Shown here: positions 26,320 to 36,000 of the stretch, in pieces
Numbering within the stretch: position 1 is the first letter of the stretch
Layout: each line of letters starts with the position of its first letter
Assembly (NCBI GenBank): GCA_018822805.1
Contig: JAHJJU010000097.1
Span: 1 to 64,000 of the forward strand
Length of the DNA stretch: 64,000 nucleotides
Direction of reading: 5' to 3'
Source of the DNA: a bacterium
GTDB taxonomy: Bacteria; Campylobacterota; Campylobacteria; Campylobacterales; Sulfurovaceae
The notes under the pieces: model-generated
Seen by the model: the letters and a program-made list of their open reading frames with translations, nothing else
What the model was told of the DNA's origin: nothing
Database searches by the model: none
Position numbers and translations under genes: made by a program

Positions 26320-26883
26320 ATGGTAGAAATATATTTAGCTCGACATGTAGAAAGTGAAGGAAACCTTCAAGAGATATTCACAGGAACAATCGATTCTCCT
26401 TTAACAGAAAAAGGGGTATTACAAGCTGAAGATTTAGCAAAGCATATATCTGAAGAAAAATTTACAAAAATTTATTCTTCTCCATTAATTCGTGCAAAAG
26501 AAACAGCTTCTATTATCTCAAAGAAATTAAACATACCTCATTCTACTATTACTGGTATTCAAGAAGTATCGTTTGGTGATTTTCAAGGAAAAAAGAAATC
26601 GCTAATAGTAGACACTCCACTTGAACTGGCTTTTAAATTATTTGAAGCTCCAAATGGAGAAAGCACAGAAAAAGTTTATCAACGAATTTTAGACTTTTTA
26701 TCATATTTAAGAGAAAATATTAAAAGCTTATCTCCTGATGGAAAATACTTATTTATTGGACATAGTAATTTTTGGTTATACACCATTGCTGTATTAGAAG
26801 GAAAAAATGCTCATGATTTCCCTTTTGTCAGAGCAAGTGGTAATAAATTTAAAAATGGAGAGATTAGAAGAATTTATATATAA
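26320..26883 (+). CDS. Histidine phosphatase (phosphoglycerate mutase-like)
   Basis: About 187 residues. It has the catalytic motif LARHVESEGN (the family usually reads RHGET) with the phospho-accepting His near residue 8, SSPLIRAKETA with the second phosphate-binding Arg, and the second His in IGHSNFW. It belongs to histidine phosphatase clan branch 1 (GpmB/CobC-like); the substrate is not predictable. Base use is more AT-rich than in the neighbouring metabolic genes, and it lies beside a transposase remnant, which suggests acquisition. I prefer ATG 26320 over the upstream GTG 26311. Confidence 0.8.
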   Translation: MVEIYLARHVESEGNLQEIFTGTIDSPLTEKGVLQAEDLAKHISEEKFTKIYSSPLIRAKETASIISKKLNIPHSTITGIQEVSFGDFQGKKKSLIVDTPLELAFKLFEAPNGESTEKVYQRILDFLSYLRENIKSLSPDGKYLFIGHSNFWLYTIAVLEGKNAHDFPFVRASGNKFKNGEIRRIYI

Positions 26884-26894
26884 TTAAATGTGTA

Positions 26895-26927
26895 ATTCAC
26901 ATTCAATTCATCTATAAGTACTATACT
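26895..26927 (+). promoter_or_regulatory. Promoter box of the cytochrome/two-component operon
   Basis: ATTCAC-N5-ATTCAT-N10-TATACT, the 33-nt direct-repeat layout. The predicted start lies about 33 bases before the cytochrome ATG. It closely matches the boxes before the tolC-like (29930) and RND (33035) genes. Confidence 0.6.
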
Positions 26928-26966
26928 GTTTCAAATAAAATTCTTGAAACATAAGGATACCAACCC

Positions 26967-27767
26967 ATGAACATTACAAAACTTTTACTTTTACCTATTA
27001 CGGTGGCGACCTTTGGCTCATCGGTTTATGCTACGCCGACAGGGGAAGAGCTTGTAAAAGCGAACTGTGCCTCTTGTCATACTTTAGATATGCCATCTCC
27101 CCAGACCATGCCAACATTTAAAGCCCCTGCTATGGAAGCTGTGCTGTTCCATGTTAAAGATGCGATGAAAGATGACAACAAAAAAGTAAAAGACTTTATT
27201 GTTGATTATGCACAAAATCCTATGCGCTCTAAGACGGTTTGTGAATCGGACAAAGTTCAAAAGTTTGGGCTTATGCCATCGTTAAAAGGTAAAGTTTCTC
27301 CTGAAGATTTGGCGACCATCGCTGACCATCTTATAGAGACTTACCCTACTAAAGGTTTTGTTACAATGCTTACAAAGATGTTAACCAATGACAAGATGAA
27401 TACGCTTAAAAACTCTCCATTTTTAATGAACCAAGATGCCCTGCCTCATCTTACAAAAATTCTTATAGAAAATTGGGACAAAGGAACATTGGGGCTAACA
27501 GCTGAACAAAAAGAGAAACTTTTAGTGGTACGCACTGAAACCATGACAGGTGTAAAAAAAATCAAAGACGCACTTAATGTTTTAGAAACAGAAATTATTG
27601 AAATGACGGTGGATGATGAAGCACTAAAAACCATACAACCCAAAGTTGAAGAGGTTGCCAAACTCAAAGCCCAAGCAACCATGATACAACTCAAATGTCT
27701 AAAAGATAGCCTTAAAATTTTAAATGATGAACAAGTCGAACTGCTTCTACCATTTTGGGGTGTGTAG
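26967..27767 (+). CDS. Periplasmic monoheme c-type cytochrome-like protein
   Basis: A 266-residue protein with a signal peptide (cleavage near VYATP, about residue 23) and one heme c motif CASCH at about residues 34-38. The remaining 200 residues are helical, with no second CxxCH and no recognised domain. It heads an operon with an OmpR-type regulator, a sensor kinase and a second small CxxCH protein. A role in redox sensing for that two-component system, or as a small electron carrier, is plausible but inferred. Start ATG with AAGGATACC upstream. Confidence 0.8.
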   Translation: MNITKLLLLPITVATFGSSVYATPTGEELVKANCASCHTLDMPSPQTMPTFKAPAMEAVLFHVKDAMKDDNKKVKDFIVDYAQNPMRSKTVCESDKVQKFGLMPSLKGKVSPEDLATIADHLIETYPTKGFVTMLTKMLTNDKMNTLKNSPFLMNQDALPHLTKILIENWDKGTLGLTAEQKEKLLVVRTETMTGVKKIKDALNVLETEIIEMTVDDEALKTIQPKVEEVAKLKAQATMIQLKCLKDSLKILNDEQVELLLPFWGV

Positions 27768-27776
27768 GTTACAATT

Positions 27777-28448
27777 ATGGCACAACAACATATCTTACTG
27801 CTTGAAGACGACCTACAACTGAGCGATACGGTTAAGCAGTTTTTAGACTATTCAGGGTACAAAGTTTACCCTGCTTATGATGCCCATCAAGCCAAAGATA
27901 TCGTCTATGAACAGCACATTGATTTGATGCTCTTGGACATTAAAGTACCCCATCAAAACGGCTTTAATTTTTTGGCAGAACTTCGAGCAGAGGGCAATAT
28001 GACCCCTGCTATTTTTATCACTTCACTTAATTCGGTTGATGATGTTACCAAAGGGTTTGATATTGGCTGTGATGATTATATTCGTAAACCCTTTGCCCTT
28101 AAAGAGTTACGGGCTAGAATAGAAGTGCTTTTTAAACGAAACTTTGGAACCCATCAAGAACAAGTTGATTTGGGCAATGGCTACAGTTTCGATATTAAAG
28201 GACTTTTTTTAAACCACAACAACAAAAAAGTTTCCCTTAAAACCAAAGAGGTAAAACTTTTGGCTCTTTTTTTAAAGAATCCCAATAAACTGTTAAGTTA
28301 TGACAGCATATTCGAAGTACTTTGGGAATACGATGAAACGCCAAGTCAAGGAAGTTTACGAGCGTACATCAACACCCTACGCCATGCTTTGGGTAAAGCC
28401 AAAATAGAAACTGTAAAACATAGTGGGTACCGTTATGTTACAAGGTGA
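27777..28448 (+). CDS. OmpR-family response regulator
   Basis: A 223-residue protein with a receiver domain (acidic pair at residues 11-12, phospho-acceptor Asp54 in LLDIKVP, conserved Lys in YIRKPF) and a C-terminal winged-helix DNA-binding domain. The latter has the motif GSLRAYINTLRHALG and ends HSGYRYV. It lies 9 bases after the cytochrome gene and overlaps the kinase gene, its cognate partner. It is the best candidate to bind the direct-repeat boxes before this operon and before the two neighbouring efflux units, an inference from position and box type. Confidence 0.93.
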   Translation: MAQQHILLLEDDLQLSDTVKQFLDYSGYKVYPAYDAHQAKDIVYEQHIDLMLLDIKVPHQNGFNFLAELRAEGNMTPAIFITSLNSVDDVTKGFDIGCDDYIRKPFALKELRARIEVLFKRNFGTHQEQVDLGNGYSFDIKGLFLNHNNKKVSLKTKEVKLLALFLKNPNKLLSYDSIFEVLWEYDETPSQGSLRAYINTLRHALGKAKIETVKHSGYRYVTR

Positions 28449-29595
28449 AAAGCGAAGTCTATTTCGTTTTCTTGGTATCTATTTAAGTTCTACTTTTTTA
28501 CTTTTTTTTCTAGCAACCTTTATATTTTATAATTTTCAAAAACATCAAATCATTGATGCACAAAATGCAGAACTTGACTTAGAAGCCAAACGAATAAGTC
28601 AGCAACTACGTAACCTCAATGAAACCTTTACAACGCCGTTAATCTACCCTCAACAAAAGCCCTTTTACTCAGCCATTTATAATTTGGATAAAGCGTATAT
28701 TTTTGGTTCGTTTCAACCTAAAAATATCGTATGGGAAAGCGAATATTATCAACTAGAAAATCAACTTTTTCATATACATGCCCTCTATCCTTACTATCTT
28801 GGTGCCTCTCATTTGGTCATTTCTAGAACCATTGACCAAAAACCCATTAATGATTTAATGAAAATATTGCTTCTTTTCTTATTCATTGCAGGTATTTTTT
28901 TTACACTGTTGGGGCTTTTTTTAGGTAAACTTTTTATTGCACCCATGAAAGAGTCCCTAGAAAGAATGAACCGATTTATCGAAGATACCACCCATGAGTT
29001 TAACACTCCTATTAGTACGATTTTGACCAATATTGAACTGCTTGATACGCTCTATGACTGTGAAGGGAAACAAGAGATGCAACGTATTGAGATTGCTTCA
29101 AAAACTTTAAGTCGTCTCTATGAAGATTTAACCTATTTAAAACTCAACCATAACTACCATCGAGAAATTGAACGGCTCAATGTATCTCAACTTTTAGAGA
29201 ATAGAATTGAGTATTTCAACACCTTAATTGAAGCAAAAAACTTAGATATGACACGTGAAATAGATGAAGATGTTTTTTTAACTATGGATAAAAATGATGC
29301 CATACGTTTAATGGACAACCTTTTATCCAATGCTGTTAAATACAACATAAAAAAAGGTCTGTTAAACATTCATTTAAGCAAAGAAAAACTCACTATTTAC
29401 AACTCTGGCATAGGCATCAAAAAAAAGAACATCGACCTAATTCATGGTCGTTTTAAACGTGCCAATAAAAATGAAGGGGGTTTTGGAATTGGACTGGACA
29501 TTGTAGGACAAGTGGTAGAACGTTATGATTTTACATTTAAAATCGATTCAAACTACAAAGAACATACGGAGGTTACTGTGTTATGGAAAAAATAA
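28435..29595 (+). CDS. Sensor histidine kinase of the cytochrome operon
   Basis: About 386 residues with two membrane helices (about residues 11-34 and 141-167), a periplasmic sensor domain of about 105 residues between them, a dimerisation domain with the phospho-accepting His in TTHEFNTPIS, and an ATPase domain with the N box NLLSNAVKYN and the G motif GGFGIGLDIV. The catalytic part is short, as in other Campylobacterota kinases. ATG 28435 overlaps the regulator gene by 14 bases. Cytochrome genes on both sides suggest a redox or metal-related signal. Confidence 0.9.
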   Translation: MLQGEKRSLFRFLGIYLSSTFLLFFLATFIFYNFQKHQIIDAQNAELDLEAKRISQQLRNLNETFTTPLIYPQQKPFYSAIYNLDKAYIFGSFQPKNIVWESEYYQLENQLFHIHALYPYYLGASHLVISRTIDQKPINDLMKILLLFLFIAGIFFTLLGLFLGKLFIAPMKESLERMNRFIEDTTHEFNTPISTILTNIELLDTLYDCEGKQEMQRIEIASKTLSRLYEDLTYLKLNHNYHREIERLNVSQLLENRIEYFNTLIEAKNLDMTREIDEDVFLTMDKNDAIRLMDNLLSNAVKYNIKKGLLNIHLSKEKLTIYNSGIGIKKKNIDLIHGRFKRANKNEGGFGIGLDIVGQVVERYDFTFKIDSNYKEHTEVTVLWKK

Positions 29596-29930
29596 TAATA
29601 ACGATGACACTCTTTATAACTCTAGCAACAGCCCAAAACCCCAATACTTTACTAGAAAAAAATTGTATGGAGTGTCACATTAAGCAGCAAATTCCCTCTG
29701 AACTGATTTATCGACGCTATTTAACAAAATACAGTACGCATACTGCCATAGAAAAAACTCTTTTAATCTATTTAAAAAATCCTAAAAAAGAGAATTCTAT
29801 TATGCCAAAACCATTCTTTTTAAAATTTCCCGAGAAAGAGGCTTTGGATTTAAATAAGACGGAATTAAGTGAAAGTATCAAAGCTTATTTAGAGTATTTT
29901 GATATTAAGAAGAAATTGGTTTTACCTTAA
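29583..29930 (+). CDS. Small periplasmic heme c protein
   Basis: A 115-residue protein with a signal peptide (cleavage near ATAQN) and one CMECH heme c motif at about residues 28-32. The rest lacks known domains. It overlaps the kinase gene by 13 bases, so it is the last gene of the cytochrome-regulator-kinase-cytochrome operon. It may tune the kinase or pass electrons from the larger cytochrome; neither can be shown from sequence. Confidence 0.78.
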   Translation: MEKIIITMTLFITLATAQNPNTLLEKNCMECHIKQQIPSELIYRRYLTKYSTHTAIEKTLLIYLKNPKKENSIMPKPFFLKFPEKEALDLNKTELSESIKAYLEYFDIKKKLVLP

Positions 29931-29962
29931 TTCACTCACAGTTAACATGCATTAGATACGCT
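29930..29962 (+). promoter_or_regulatory. Promoter box of the tolC-like/MFP genes
   Basis: ATTCAC-N5-GTTAAC-N10-TACGCT. The -10 match is weak (TA...T), but spacing and hexamers equal those at 33035. The first base overlaps the stop codon of the preceding cytochrome gene. The predicted start lies about 16 bases before the GTG start at 29985. Confidence 0.5.
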
Positions 29963-29984
29963 TCTGTAATCAAAGGAGCAGCCA

Positions 29985-31274
29985 GTGCAAAAAAACATAC
30001 CAATTATTCTAACCATACTCCTCTTAACCATTCCCTTAATAGCAACCACCTTACCCGAACTCATTGAAAGTGGACTACAACACAACTCGGTCATAAAAAA
30101 GACCAACTTACAGATAGAACTCATGAAAGCCAAAAAAGAGGAAAGTCAAGCCAAACAGTTTGGTTCAGTCGATGTTGTGGGGTCGTATACGCATTATAAT
30201 GTACCACGAACTTTAGCCCCTATTGTTCCTTCGTCGCTCTCTTCAGGTGCTTCGATTGACACGACACAAGACCTTTTTAGCACAGGTGTTCAATATTCCG
30301 TTCCCCTTTTTACAGGTGGGGCATTGGAGCAACAAGTTAATATAGACAAGCTTAGCCAAAGTGTGGGTGAAAGCAAAAAGAGACTCAGTCGTGAAGAGTT
30401 GATTTACAACATTCGTTCTCTCTACCTTTCAGCCCTTTCCCTCCAAGAGGTTGGCACGTCACAAGAGGCATATGTTTTAGCCTTAACAAAACTTCGTGAC
30501 ATGATTGCTTATGAACTAAAACTGGGAAGAAAAGCCAAAATAGAACTCCTAAAAGCAGACAATAATTTACAAGAAGCCAAAGGAGAGGTGGCTGTAACAC
30601 TTAGTTCACTTCAAATGGTCAAACTAACCTTAGAATCATTAACATACAGCAAAAAGATTGGTCATCTTGAACCTTTAGATGTTACCATTGATACGCCAAA
30701 CACTTCTATAGATTTAGAAAATTTAGATGCATTGGAACGTTTTAAATTGCAAGATTTAGAGATAAAAAAAGGAGCTAAAATGGTCTCAAAAGTTGAAGCC
30801 CTACAAAAACCACAAGTGGGATTAAACTCCTATATGGGATACAACTATGATATTGACCAACGTGACCCATTAGAAAAAGAGCAACTTTGGCAAATCGCCG
30901 TTAATGTCACATGGAATGCCTTTGATTTTGGAGCCACCTCTGCAAGAGTACAACAAGCCAAAATAGCCAAACTTCAAGCCATTGTTGAAAAAGAGGCAAC
31001 CACCGAAGGGTTCAAAAAACTTTTTTCCAAAGCCAGAGGAGAGATAAGCACAGCCTTTGCCAACCACCAAAGCAATCAATCCCAATACCATCTTTTAGCA
31101 GAAAGTGAGAAGATTGAAGAGGCACGATATAACGCAGGAGTAGCAACACTTAATGATTTGTTGTTGGCAAAATCAAAAACGCAATTAGCCAAATCAAAGA
31201 TGATACAAAGCAGGTATGCCTATCAAAATGGGGTCTATTATTTAGATTATTTATTAGAACGAGGAGAGAGATAG
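29985..31274 (+). CDS. TolC-family outer-membrane efflux protein
   Basis: A 429-residue protein with a signal peptide (cleavage near LIATTLP) and the two-repeat long-helix pattern of outer membrane efflux proteins. Typical segments are LYLSALSLQEV, KIELLKADNNLQEAKGEV and ARYNAGVATLNDLLLAKS. It should form the exit duct for the MFP and RND genes that follow. The start is GTG at 29985 with AAAGGAGC upstream. The gene is contiguous with the MFP gene. Substrate unknown. Confidence 0.9.
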   Translation: MQKNIPIILTILLLTIPLIATTLPELIESGLQHNSVIKKTNLQIELMKAKKEESQAKQFGSVDVVGSYTHYNVPRTLAPIVPSSLSSGASIDTTQDLFSTGVQYSVPLFTGGALEQQVNIDKLSQSVGESKKRLSREELIYNIRSLYLSALSLQEVGTSQEAYVLALTKLRDMIAYELKLGRKAKIELLKADNNLQEAKGEVAVTLSSLQMVKLTLESLTYSKKIGHLEPLDVTIDTPNTSIDLENLDALERFKLQDLEIKKGAKMVSKVEALQKPQVGLNSYMGYNYDIDQRDPLEKEQLWQIAVNVTWNAFDFGATSARVQQAKIAKLQAIVEKEATTEGFKKLFSKARGEISTAFANHQSNQSQYHLLAESEKIEEARYNAGVATLNDLLLAKSKTQLAKSKMIQSRYAYQNGVYYLDYLLERGER

Positions 31275-32342
31275 ATGAAGAAGATATCACTAATAATTTT
31301 AGGATTAATGGTTGTGGCATTTATAGGATTTAAAGGCAAAAGCCTTTTAGAGCAACGAAAAACAGAAATCACAGAAGAGCCACTGCCAAAACAAGAAACG
31401 ATAAGTGTCTCCGTCGTCAATGCCAAACAGGGAATGCTAAAAGAGATGCAACCCTATTTGGCACAAGTAGCCTCTGATAAGAGCATTCAACTCTCCACAA
31501 AAATGGCAGGATATATCCAAAAAATTCATGTCAAAGAGAGTCAAAAAGTAGAAAAAGGTCAGCTCGTAGCCACCATTGACGCTGAAGAGTTACGCTCAAA
31601 TATTGCTCTGCTTCAAACCACCCTAACCCAACAATACAACGACCTAACCCTTGCCCAACAAATCCACAATCGTAATCAAAAACTCTACCATGTCGGTGGT
31701 CTAGCCAAAGAACAACTTGACACCTCACGGGTGATGATGCAAGGAAAAACAACGCTTATTAAAAGCACCAAAGAGAAAATAGCACAACTGGAACATCAGA
31801 AAATCTACCTGCAAATTAAAGCCCCGTTCAGTGGAGAGATTGATACCATTACGCAATATGAAGGTGATTTAGCCACTGCAGGACGACCCATTTTAAGCAT
31901 GAGTAACGGAACTAAAAAACTTATTTTCTCTTACGTTGCAGGGAAAGGAAACATTCAAAAAGGTCAAAAAGTCTATGCCAACAATGAACAAATTGGAGCC
32001 ATAACACAGATACGAACCCTAGCCAAACAAGGTCTTGTTCAAGCTGAAGTAGCATTGAGTAATCCGTTAAACTTACCTCTAGGAAGTAGCCTAACCATCA
32101 ACGTATTAACCCAAGAACAAAATGGTTGTATTGTCCCCATTGGTACGATTTTGCATAAAAAAGAGGGAACCTTTGTAATGCAATACACCAACGGTAAATT
32201 TGTGGCAATGGGCGTTAAGCGTTTGATGAGTGAAAAGGAAGATGTATTGATTACACCTTGTCCTACTTCTCCTATTGCTTTAGAGAGTGAGGTTAAGTTG
32301 AGTCTTTTGCCTATTTATGAGGAGCTTGAGATTTTACAATAA
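31275..32342 (+). CDS. RND efflux periplasmic adaptor (membrane fusion protein)
   Basis: A 355-residue protein with an N-terminal membrane anchor (about residues 4-20) and the HlyD/AcrA layout. A biotinyl-lipoyl half motif (GYIQKIHVKESQKVEKGQLVATID, given here as positions 76-99), a helical hairpin (about 105-175), a second lipoyl half (IKAPFSGEIDTI) and a beta-barrel domain follow in order. It links the TolC-like protein to the RND pump. It starts directly after the tolC-like stop codon. The pump gene follows only after an inserted toxin-antitoxin pair. Confidence 0.92.
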   Translation: MKKISLIILGLMVVAFIGFKGKSLLEQRKTEITEEPLPKQETISVSVVNAKQGMLKEMQPYLAQVASDKSIQLSTKMAGYIQKIHVKESQKVEKGQLVATIDAEELRSNIALLQTTLTQQYNDLTLAQQIHNRNQKLYHVGGLAKEQLDTSRVMMQGKTTLIKSTKEKIAQLEHQKIYLQIKAPFSGEIDTITQYEGDLATAGRPILSMSNGTKKLIFSYVAGKGNIQKGQKVYANNEQIGAITQIRTLAKQGLVQAEVALSNPLNLPLGSSLTINVLTQEQNGCIVPIGTILHKKEGTFVMQYTNGKFVAMGVKRLMSEKEDVLITPCPTSPIALESEVKLSLLPIYEELEILQ

Positions 32343-32344
32343 TC

Positions 32345-32373
32345 TTGACATAAATATTGTACCGTGTTATAAT
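32345..32373 (+). promoter_or_regulatory. Canonical sigma-70 promoter of the MazF module
   Basis: A perfect TTGACA, 17-bp spacer and perfect TATAAT precede the antitoxin start at 32399. TGTA...TACA half sites flank the -10 and could be an autoregulatory operator. The promoter is unlike the direct-repeat promoters of the surrounding efflux genes. Confidence 0.8.
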
Positions 32374-32398
32374 ACAGCAAAAAGATAAGGAGAATAGT

Positions 32399-32656
32399 AT
32401 GGTAAATACACACAGTAATTCTATTGAAAAAGTAACTTTTAACATCCCCACCGAATTAAAAGAGCAAGTAATGCTACTTAAAGATGAATTGAAAGTCTCT
32501 CTCTCTTCTATTTACAATGAAGCCATTGCCAACTACTTAAAACAAAAAGAGTTGGATAAATGGCAAAAAGGTGCCTCTCTTGCACTTGAAGACAAAGAGT
32601 ATATGTCATTGGCTAAAGAGTTAGGAGATGACAATGGGGACATTTATGCGTATTAA
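32399..32656 (+). CDS. Ribbon-helix-helix antitoxin
   Basis: An 85-residue protein with an N-terminal RHH segment (KVTFNIPTELKEQVMLLKDE) and a C-terminal toxin-binding tail ending GDDNGDIYAY. It overlaps the MazF-type toxin gene, the normal antitoxin-first order, and probably represses its own promoter. I start it at ATG 32399, which has AAGGAG, rather than at an upstream codon at 32357 that lies inside the promoter. Confidence 0.85.
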   Translation: MVNTHSNSIEKVTFNIPTELKEQVMLLKDELKVSLSSIYNEAIANYLKQKELDKWQKGASLALEDKEYMSLAKELGDDNGDIYAY

Positions 32657-33005
32657 CCAAGGAGAAATTTGGATGGTTGAGTTTTTTCCAAAAATTGGAA
32701 GTGAAATTACAAAACTTAGACCTGCCATTGTTGTAAGCCACAATACAATAGGTAGACTTCCCCTTAAAACTATTGTTCCTATTACTGATTGGAAAAACAA
32801 CTATGCTTACTACCCTTGGATGCTAAAAATTGAGAATGATGCTTTGAATGGCTTATCAAAAACATCTGCCATTGACTGTTTTCAGATTAAAAACTTTGCG
32901 AATGAACGATTTGTTAAAAAAGTTGGAAGTGTTGATGAGACCATGATTAAAAAAGTTCATAAGACGATTGCTAAAACGCTGAACCCTCTTTACAATTTAC
33001 AATAA
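32646..33005 (+). CDS. MazF/PemK-family toxin (endoribonuclease)
   Basis: About 119 residues with the MazF fold pattern: RINQGEIWMVEF at the start, the conserved KLRPAIVVS strand with Arg-Pro, and LKTIVPIT. MazF toxins cut mRNA at short sequences when the antitoxin is degraded. It overlaps the antitoxin gene by 11 bases. The pair lies between an efflux adaptor and its RND pump, so it has split or joined an efflux operon. It is probably intact, since both partners have normal length. Confidence 0.88.
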   Translation: MRINQGEIWMVEFFPKIGSEITKLRPAIVVSHNTIGRLPLKTIVPITDWKNNYAYYPWMLKIENDALNGLSKTSAIDCFQIKNFANERFVKKVGSVDETMIKKVHKTIAKTLNPLYNLQ

Positions 33006-33034
33006 CACATAAAAAAAATTAGTAATTACTCCAA

Positions 33035-33067
33035 ATTCACACACAGTTAACCCCAACCCACTATCCT
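33035..33067 (+). promoter_or_regulatory. Promoter box of the RND pump
   Basis: ATTCAC-N5-GTTAAC-N10-TATCCT, sharing both hexamers with the box at 29930. A palindrome, TATCCTAC (33062) with GTAGGATA (33084), spans from the -10 to the ribosome binding site. The predicted start lies about 22 bases before the ATG at 33096. Confidence 0.6.
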
Positions 33068-33095
33068 ACAATAAAATAATCTCGTAGGATAAATC

Positions 33096-36000
33096 ATGCC
33101 ATCCAAAAAACTATCCCTCATAGAAAAAATCTTAACAAAACCCCATCTCATTATCTCATTTATAGCTCTTTTTATCTTTGCTGGAATTATGAGTTATGGG
33201 AAAATTCATCGTAATCTTTTTCCTAACTCTAACTACCCGGAAGTGGCTGTGGTAATCGTGGAGGCTGGGGCGAGTGCTAAGCGTATGGCGACCAATATTG
33301 CTGTGCCTGTGGAGGAAGAGCTTTATACTTTGGACAATATTCGCAGGGCTTACTCTTCTACCATTGATGAAGTAACCGTTATTCGAGCAGAATTTGAGTA
33401 TGAAAAAAATATTGACACGGCTGTTAATGATGTGAGCAATGCCCTCTCTAAGATTCGTGAGAAGTTGCCCAAAGAGATTCGTGAACCTCAGATTATTAAA
33501 ATTACCGAGGCTACTGCTCCTATTTTGGTGGTTGCCATGACGCCAAAGGGTGAGGATTTGAGCTTGGAAGAGGTTCGAGATTTGGCAAGTTCGCAGATAC
33601 GACACAGGCTCATTAAGAGTCAAGGTATAGCCAATGTGGACATTTTTGGTGGGTATGAAAAAGAGTTACAGATTATCGTAGACAAAGATAAACTTGACCG
33701 TTATCAGCTTTCATTATCAGAAGTGGTGGCAACGCTTCAAAAGAACAACAAAGAGTATGCGATTGGACTCATTAGCAATCAAGAACACGCCTATTTGCTT
33801 AAAGCAGGTGGACAAAAAGAGCAGGTTTCAGCCATTAAGTCGATGCCCATTACCACCGATATTAAACTTTCCGATGTAGCAGAGGTCTATTTTGGGCATT
33901 ATGAAAACCATTCGGCGTATTATGGAAATGGTAAAAAAGCGATTGCCCTTTCTATTCAACGGACACGTACAGCTGATGTTATTTCAACCATTAAAAACGT
34001 TAAAACCATCATGGAAACGTTTAGAACCCAATACCCAAATATTGACTTTAGTATCACCGACACCCAAGAAGAGACCATTGCTCAAAGTACCGACAACATG
34101 TTTGAATCTTTACGTGATGCCATTATTATGTCTACCTTGGTGGTCTTTTTATTCTTGGCAAGTTTCCGTCAAATTTTGGTGGTATTGGTCACCATTCCGA
34201 TTGTCTATGCCTCAACCATTGCTCTTATGTGGCTTGTGGGCATTGACTTTAATGTGGTCACACTAACAGCAATTATCTTAGCCCTTGGACTGCTTTTAGA
34301 CGATACCGTGGTGGTGATGGAAAATATTGAAAGGCACTACCGTGAACTGGGGAAAAACATTCATGACGCTGTGTTTGAAGGTACCAAAGAGATTATGTTT
34401 GCCGACCTTAGTGGAACGGTCACCACCATGATAGCCCTTGCCCCCATGCTCTTTATTGGTGGGTATCCTCAAACCGTATTTGCTCCTTTGGTAGGAACAC
34501 TGCTTTTAGCATTGGTCGCTTCATACATCATCTCTGTAACGGCTGTGCCTCTTTTATCTCTTTATTTCTTGAGTCTAAAAAACCCTATTTTATTGAAAAT
34601 AGAAAATGTTTTTCACTCAGTAGTAAGTCGTGTTAATGATACCATTCAAGCTTTTTTTGCTTCTATTGTTCAAGCAGGAATTCGTTTAAAATCAGTAGCT
34701 CTGCTTTATGGTGTTGTGCTCATTGCCCTTTTTATTACTTCAGTTAAACTTGTCATGCCCGTGGTGGGGCAAGAGCTTATGCCTCCTATGGACACGGGTG
34801 GAGTAAGCATCAAAATCACAACCGATGCCAACCTACCCATAGAAAAAAGTGAAGCGATAATGGAGCGTGTTAACACCATTATTCAAAGTCAAAGTAAACT
34901 CTTACGATTGTCGGGAAGCATTGGAAGTGAAGCAGGAGTTTTAAGTATTGGGAGTGGTAGTGGCGTTGACCATCTGTCCATTATCGCTACCTACATTGAC
35001 CGACACCAACGCGAAGAGAGCGTGTGGGATATTTCGGATTATTTACGCAAAGAGATTGCTAAAATACCCAATGTAAAACAGCTAGAAGTTACCCCAAGTG
35101 GTTCAACAGCCATGGCAAGTATTAGGGCTTCTGTCAATACGCTGTTAAGCTCTTCAAATTACGAGTCACTCCAAGAAGCAGGAGCCAAAGTAGAATCAGC
35201 CATGCAAAAGACCCAAGGCGTAGTATCGGTTGCTAAAACGTGGGACATGGATAAAGTAGTTTACAACCTAGATATCAATGAACAAGAGGCAATGGAGTAT
35301 GGTCTAAAACGCTCCGATATTACGGCTCAAATTCAAATGATGCTTCGTGGTGTACCTGTTGCAACTTTCCCAAAAGTAAACAGCATGGACTATACCGTTA
35401 GGGTTTGGTTACCCAAAAAACAGATAGATGATTTTAACAGCATGCTTAGTACCCTCATTGTGACCCCAAAAGGGAAAATACCTCTAAACAAAATAGCCAC
35501 ACTCAGTTCAACCAAAGAACCAAGTATCATCACGAGAGATGGCTTAAACTATACCCTTGAAGTCTATGGAAACAGAGAAAAAGGAGCTATCTCTCATATT
35601 ATGAACAACCTTGAAAAAGAGCTTGAAATGGTGACCATTGATTCCAATATAGAAACAGAACAAATAGGTGACATCAAACAGTTTCAAGCCTCAGCAGAGC
35701 GTATGATTGGAGCAATTATTATGGCTGTGGTATTAATTTTCTTTACCCTTATTGCGATGTTTAACTCCATTAAAATATCGCTCATGGTTCTTTTCTCCAT
35801 TCCATTAACCATCATAGGAGCTTCATGGACAATGTTAGCTCTTGGGTACCATGTCTCCATGCCTGCCATGATGGGCTTTATGTTGCTCTCTGGAATTATT
35901 GTCAACAATGCCATTTTACTCATTCACTTTGCACTCGAACAGATAAAAGCCGGTATGCATAAAACAGAAGCGATGTTGGAGTCCATAAAAATACGAACCC

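Noticed and set aside
33062-33091. RNA hairpin hiding the RND pump ribosome binding site
   Set aside because: The left arm overlaps the proposed -10 and lies upstream of the predicted transcript start, so it would not be in the RNA; kept only as a DNA palindrome.
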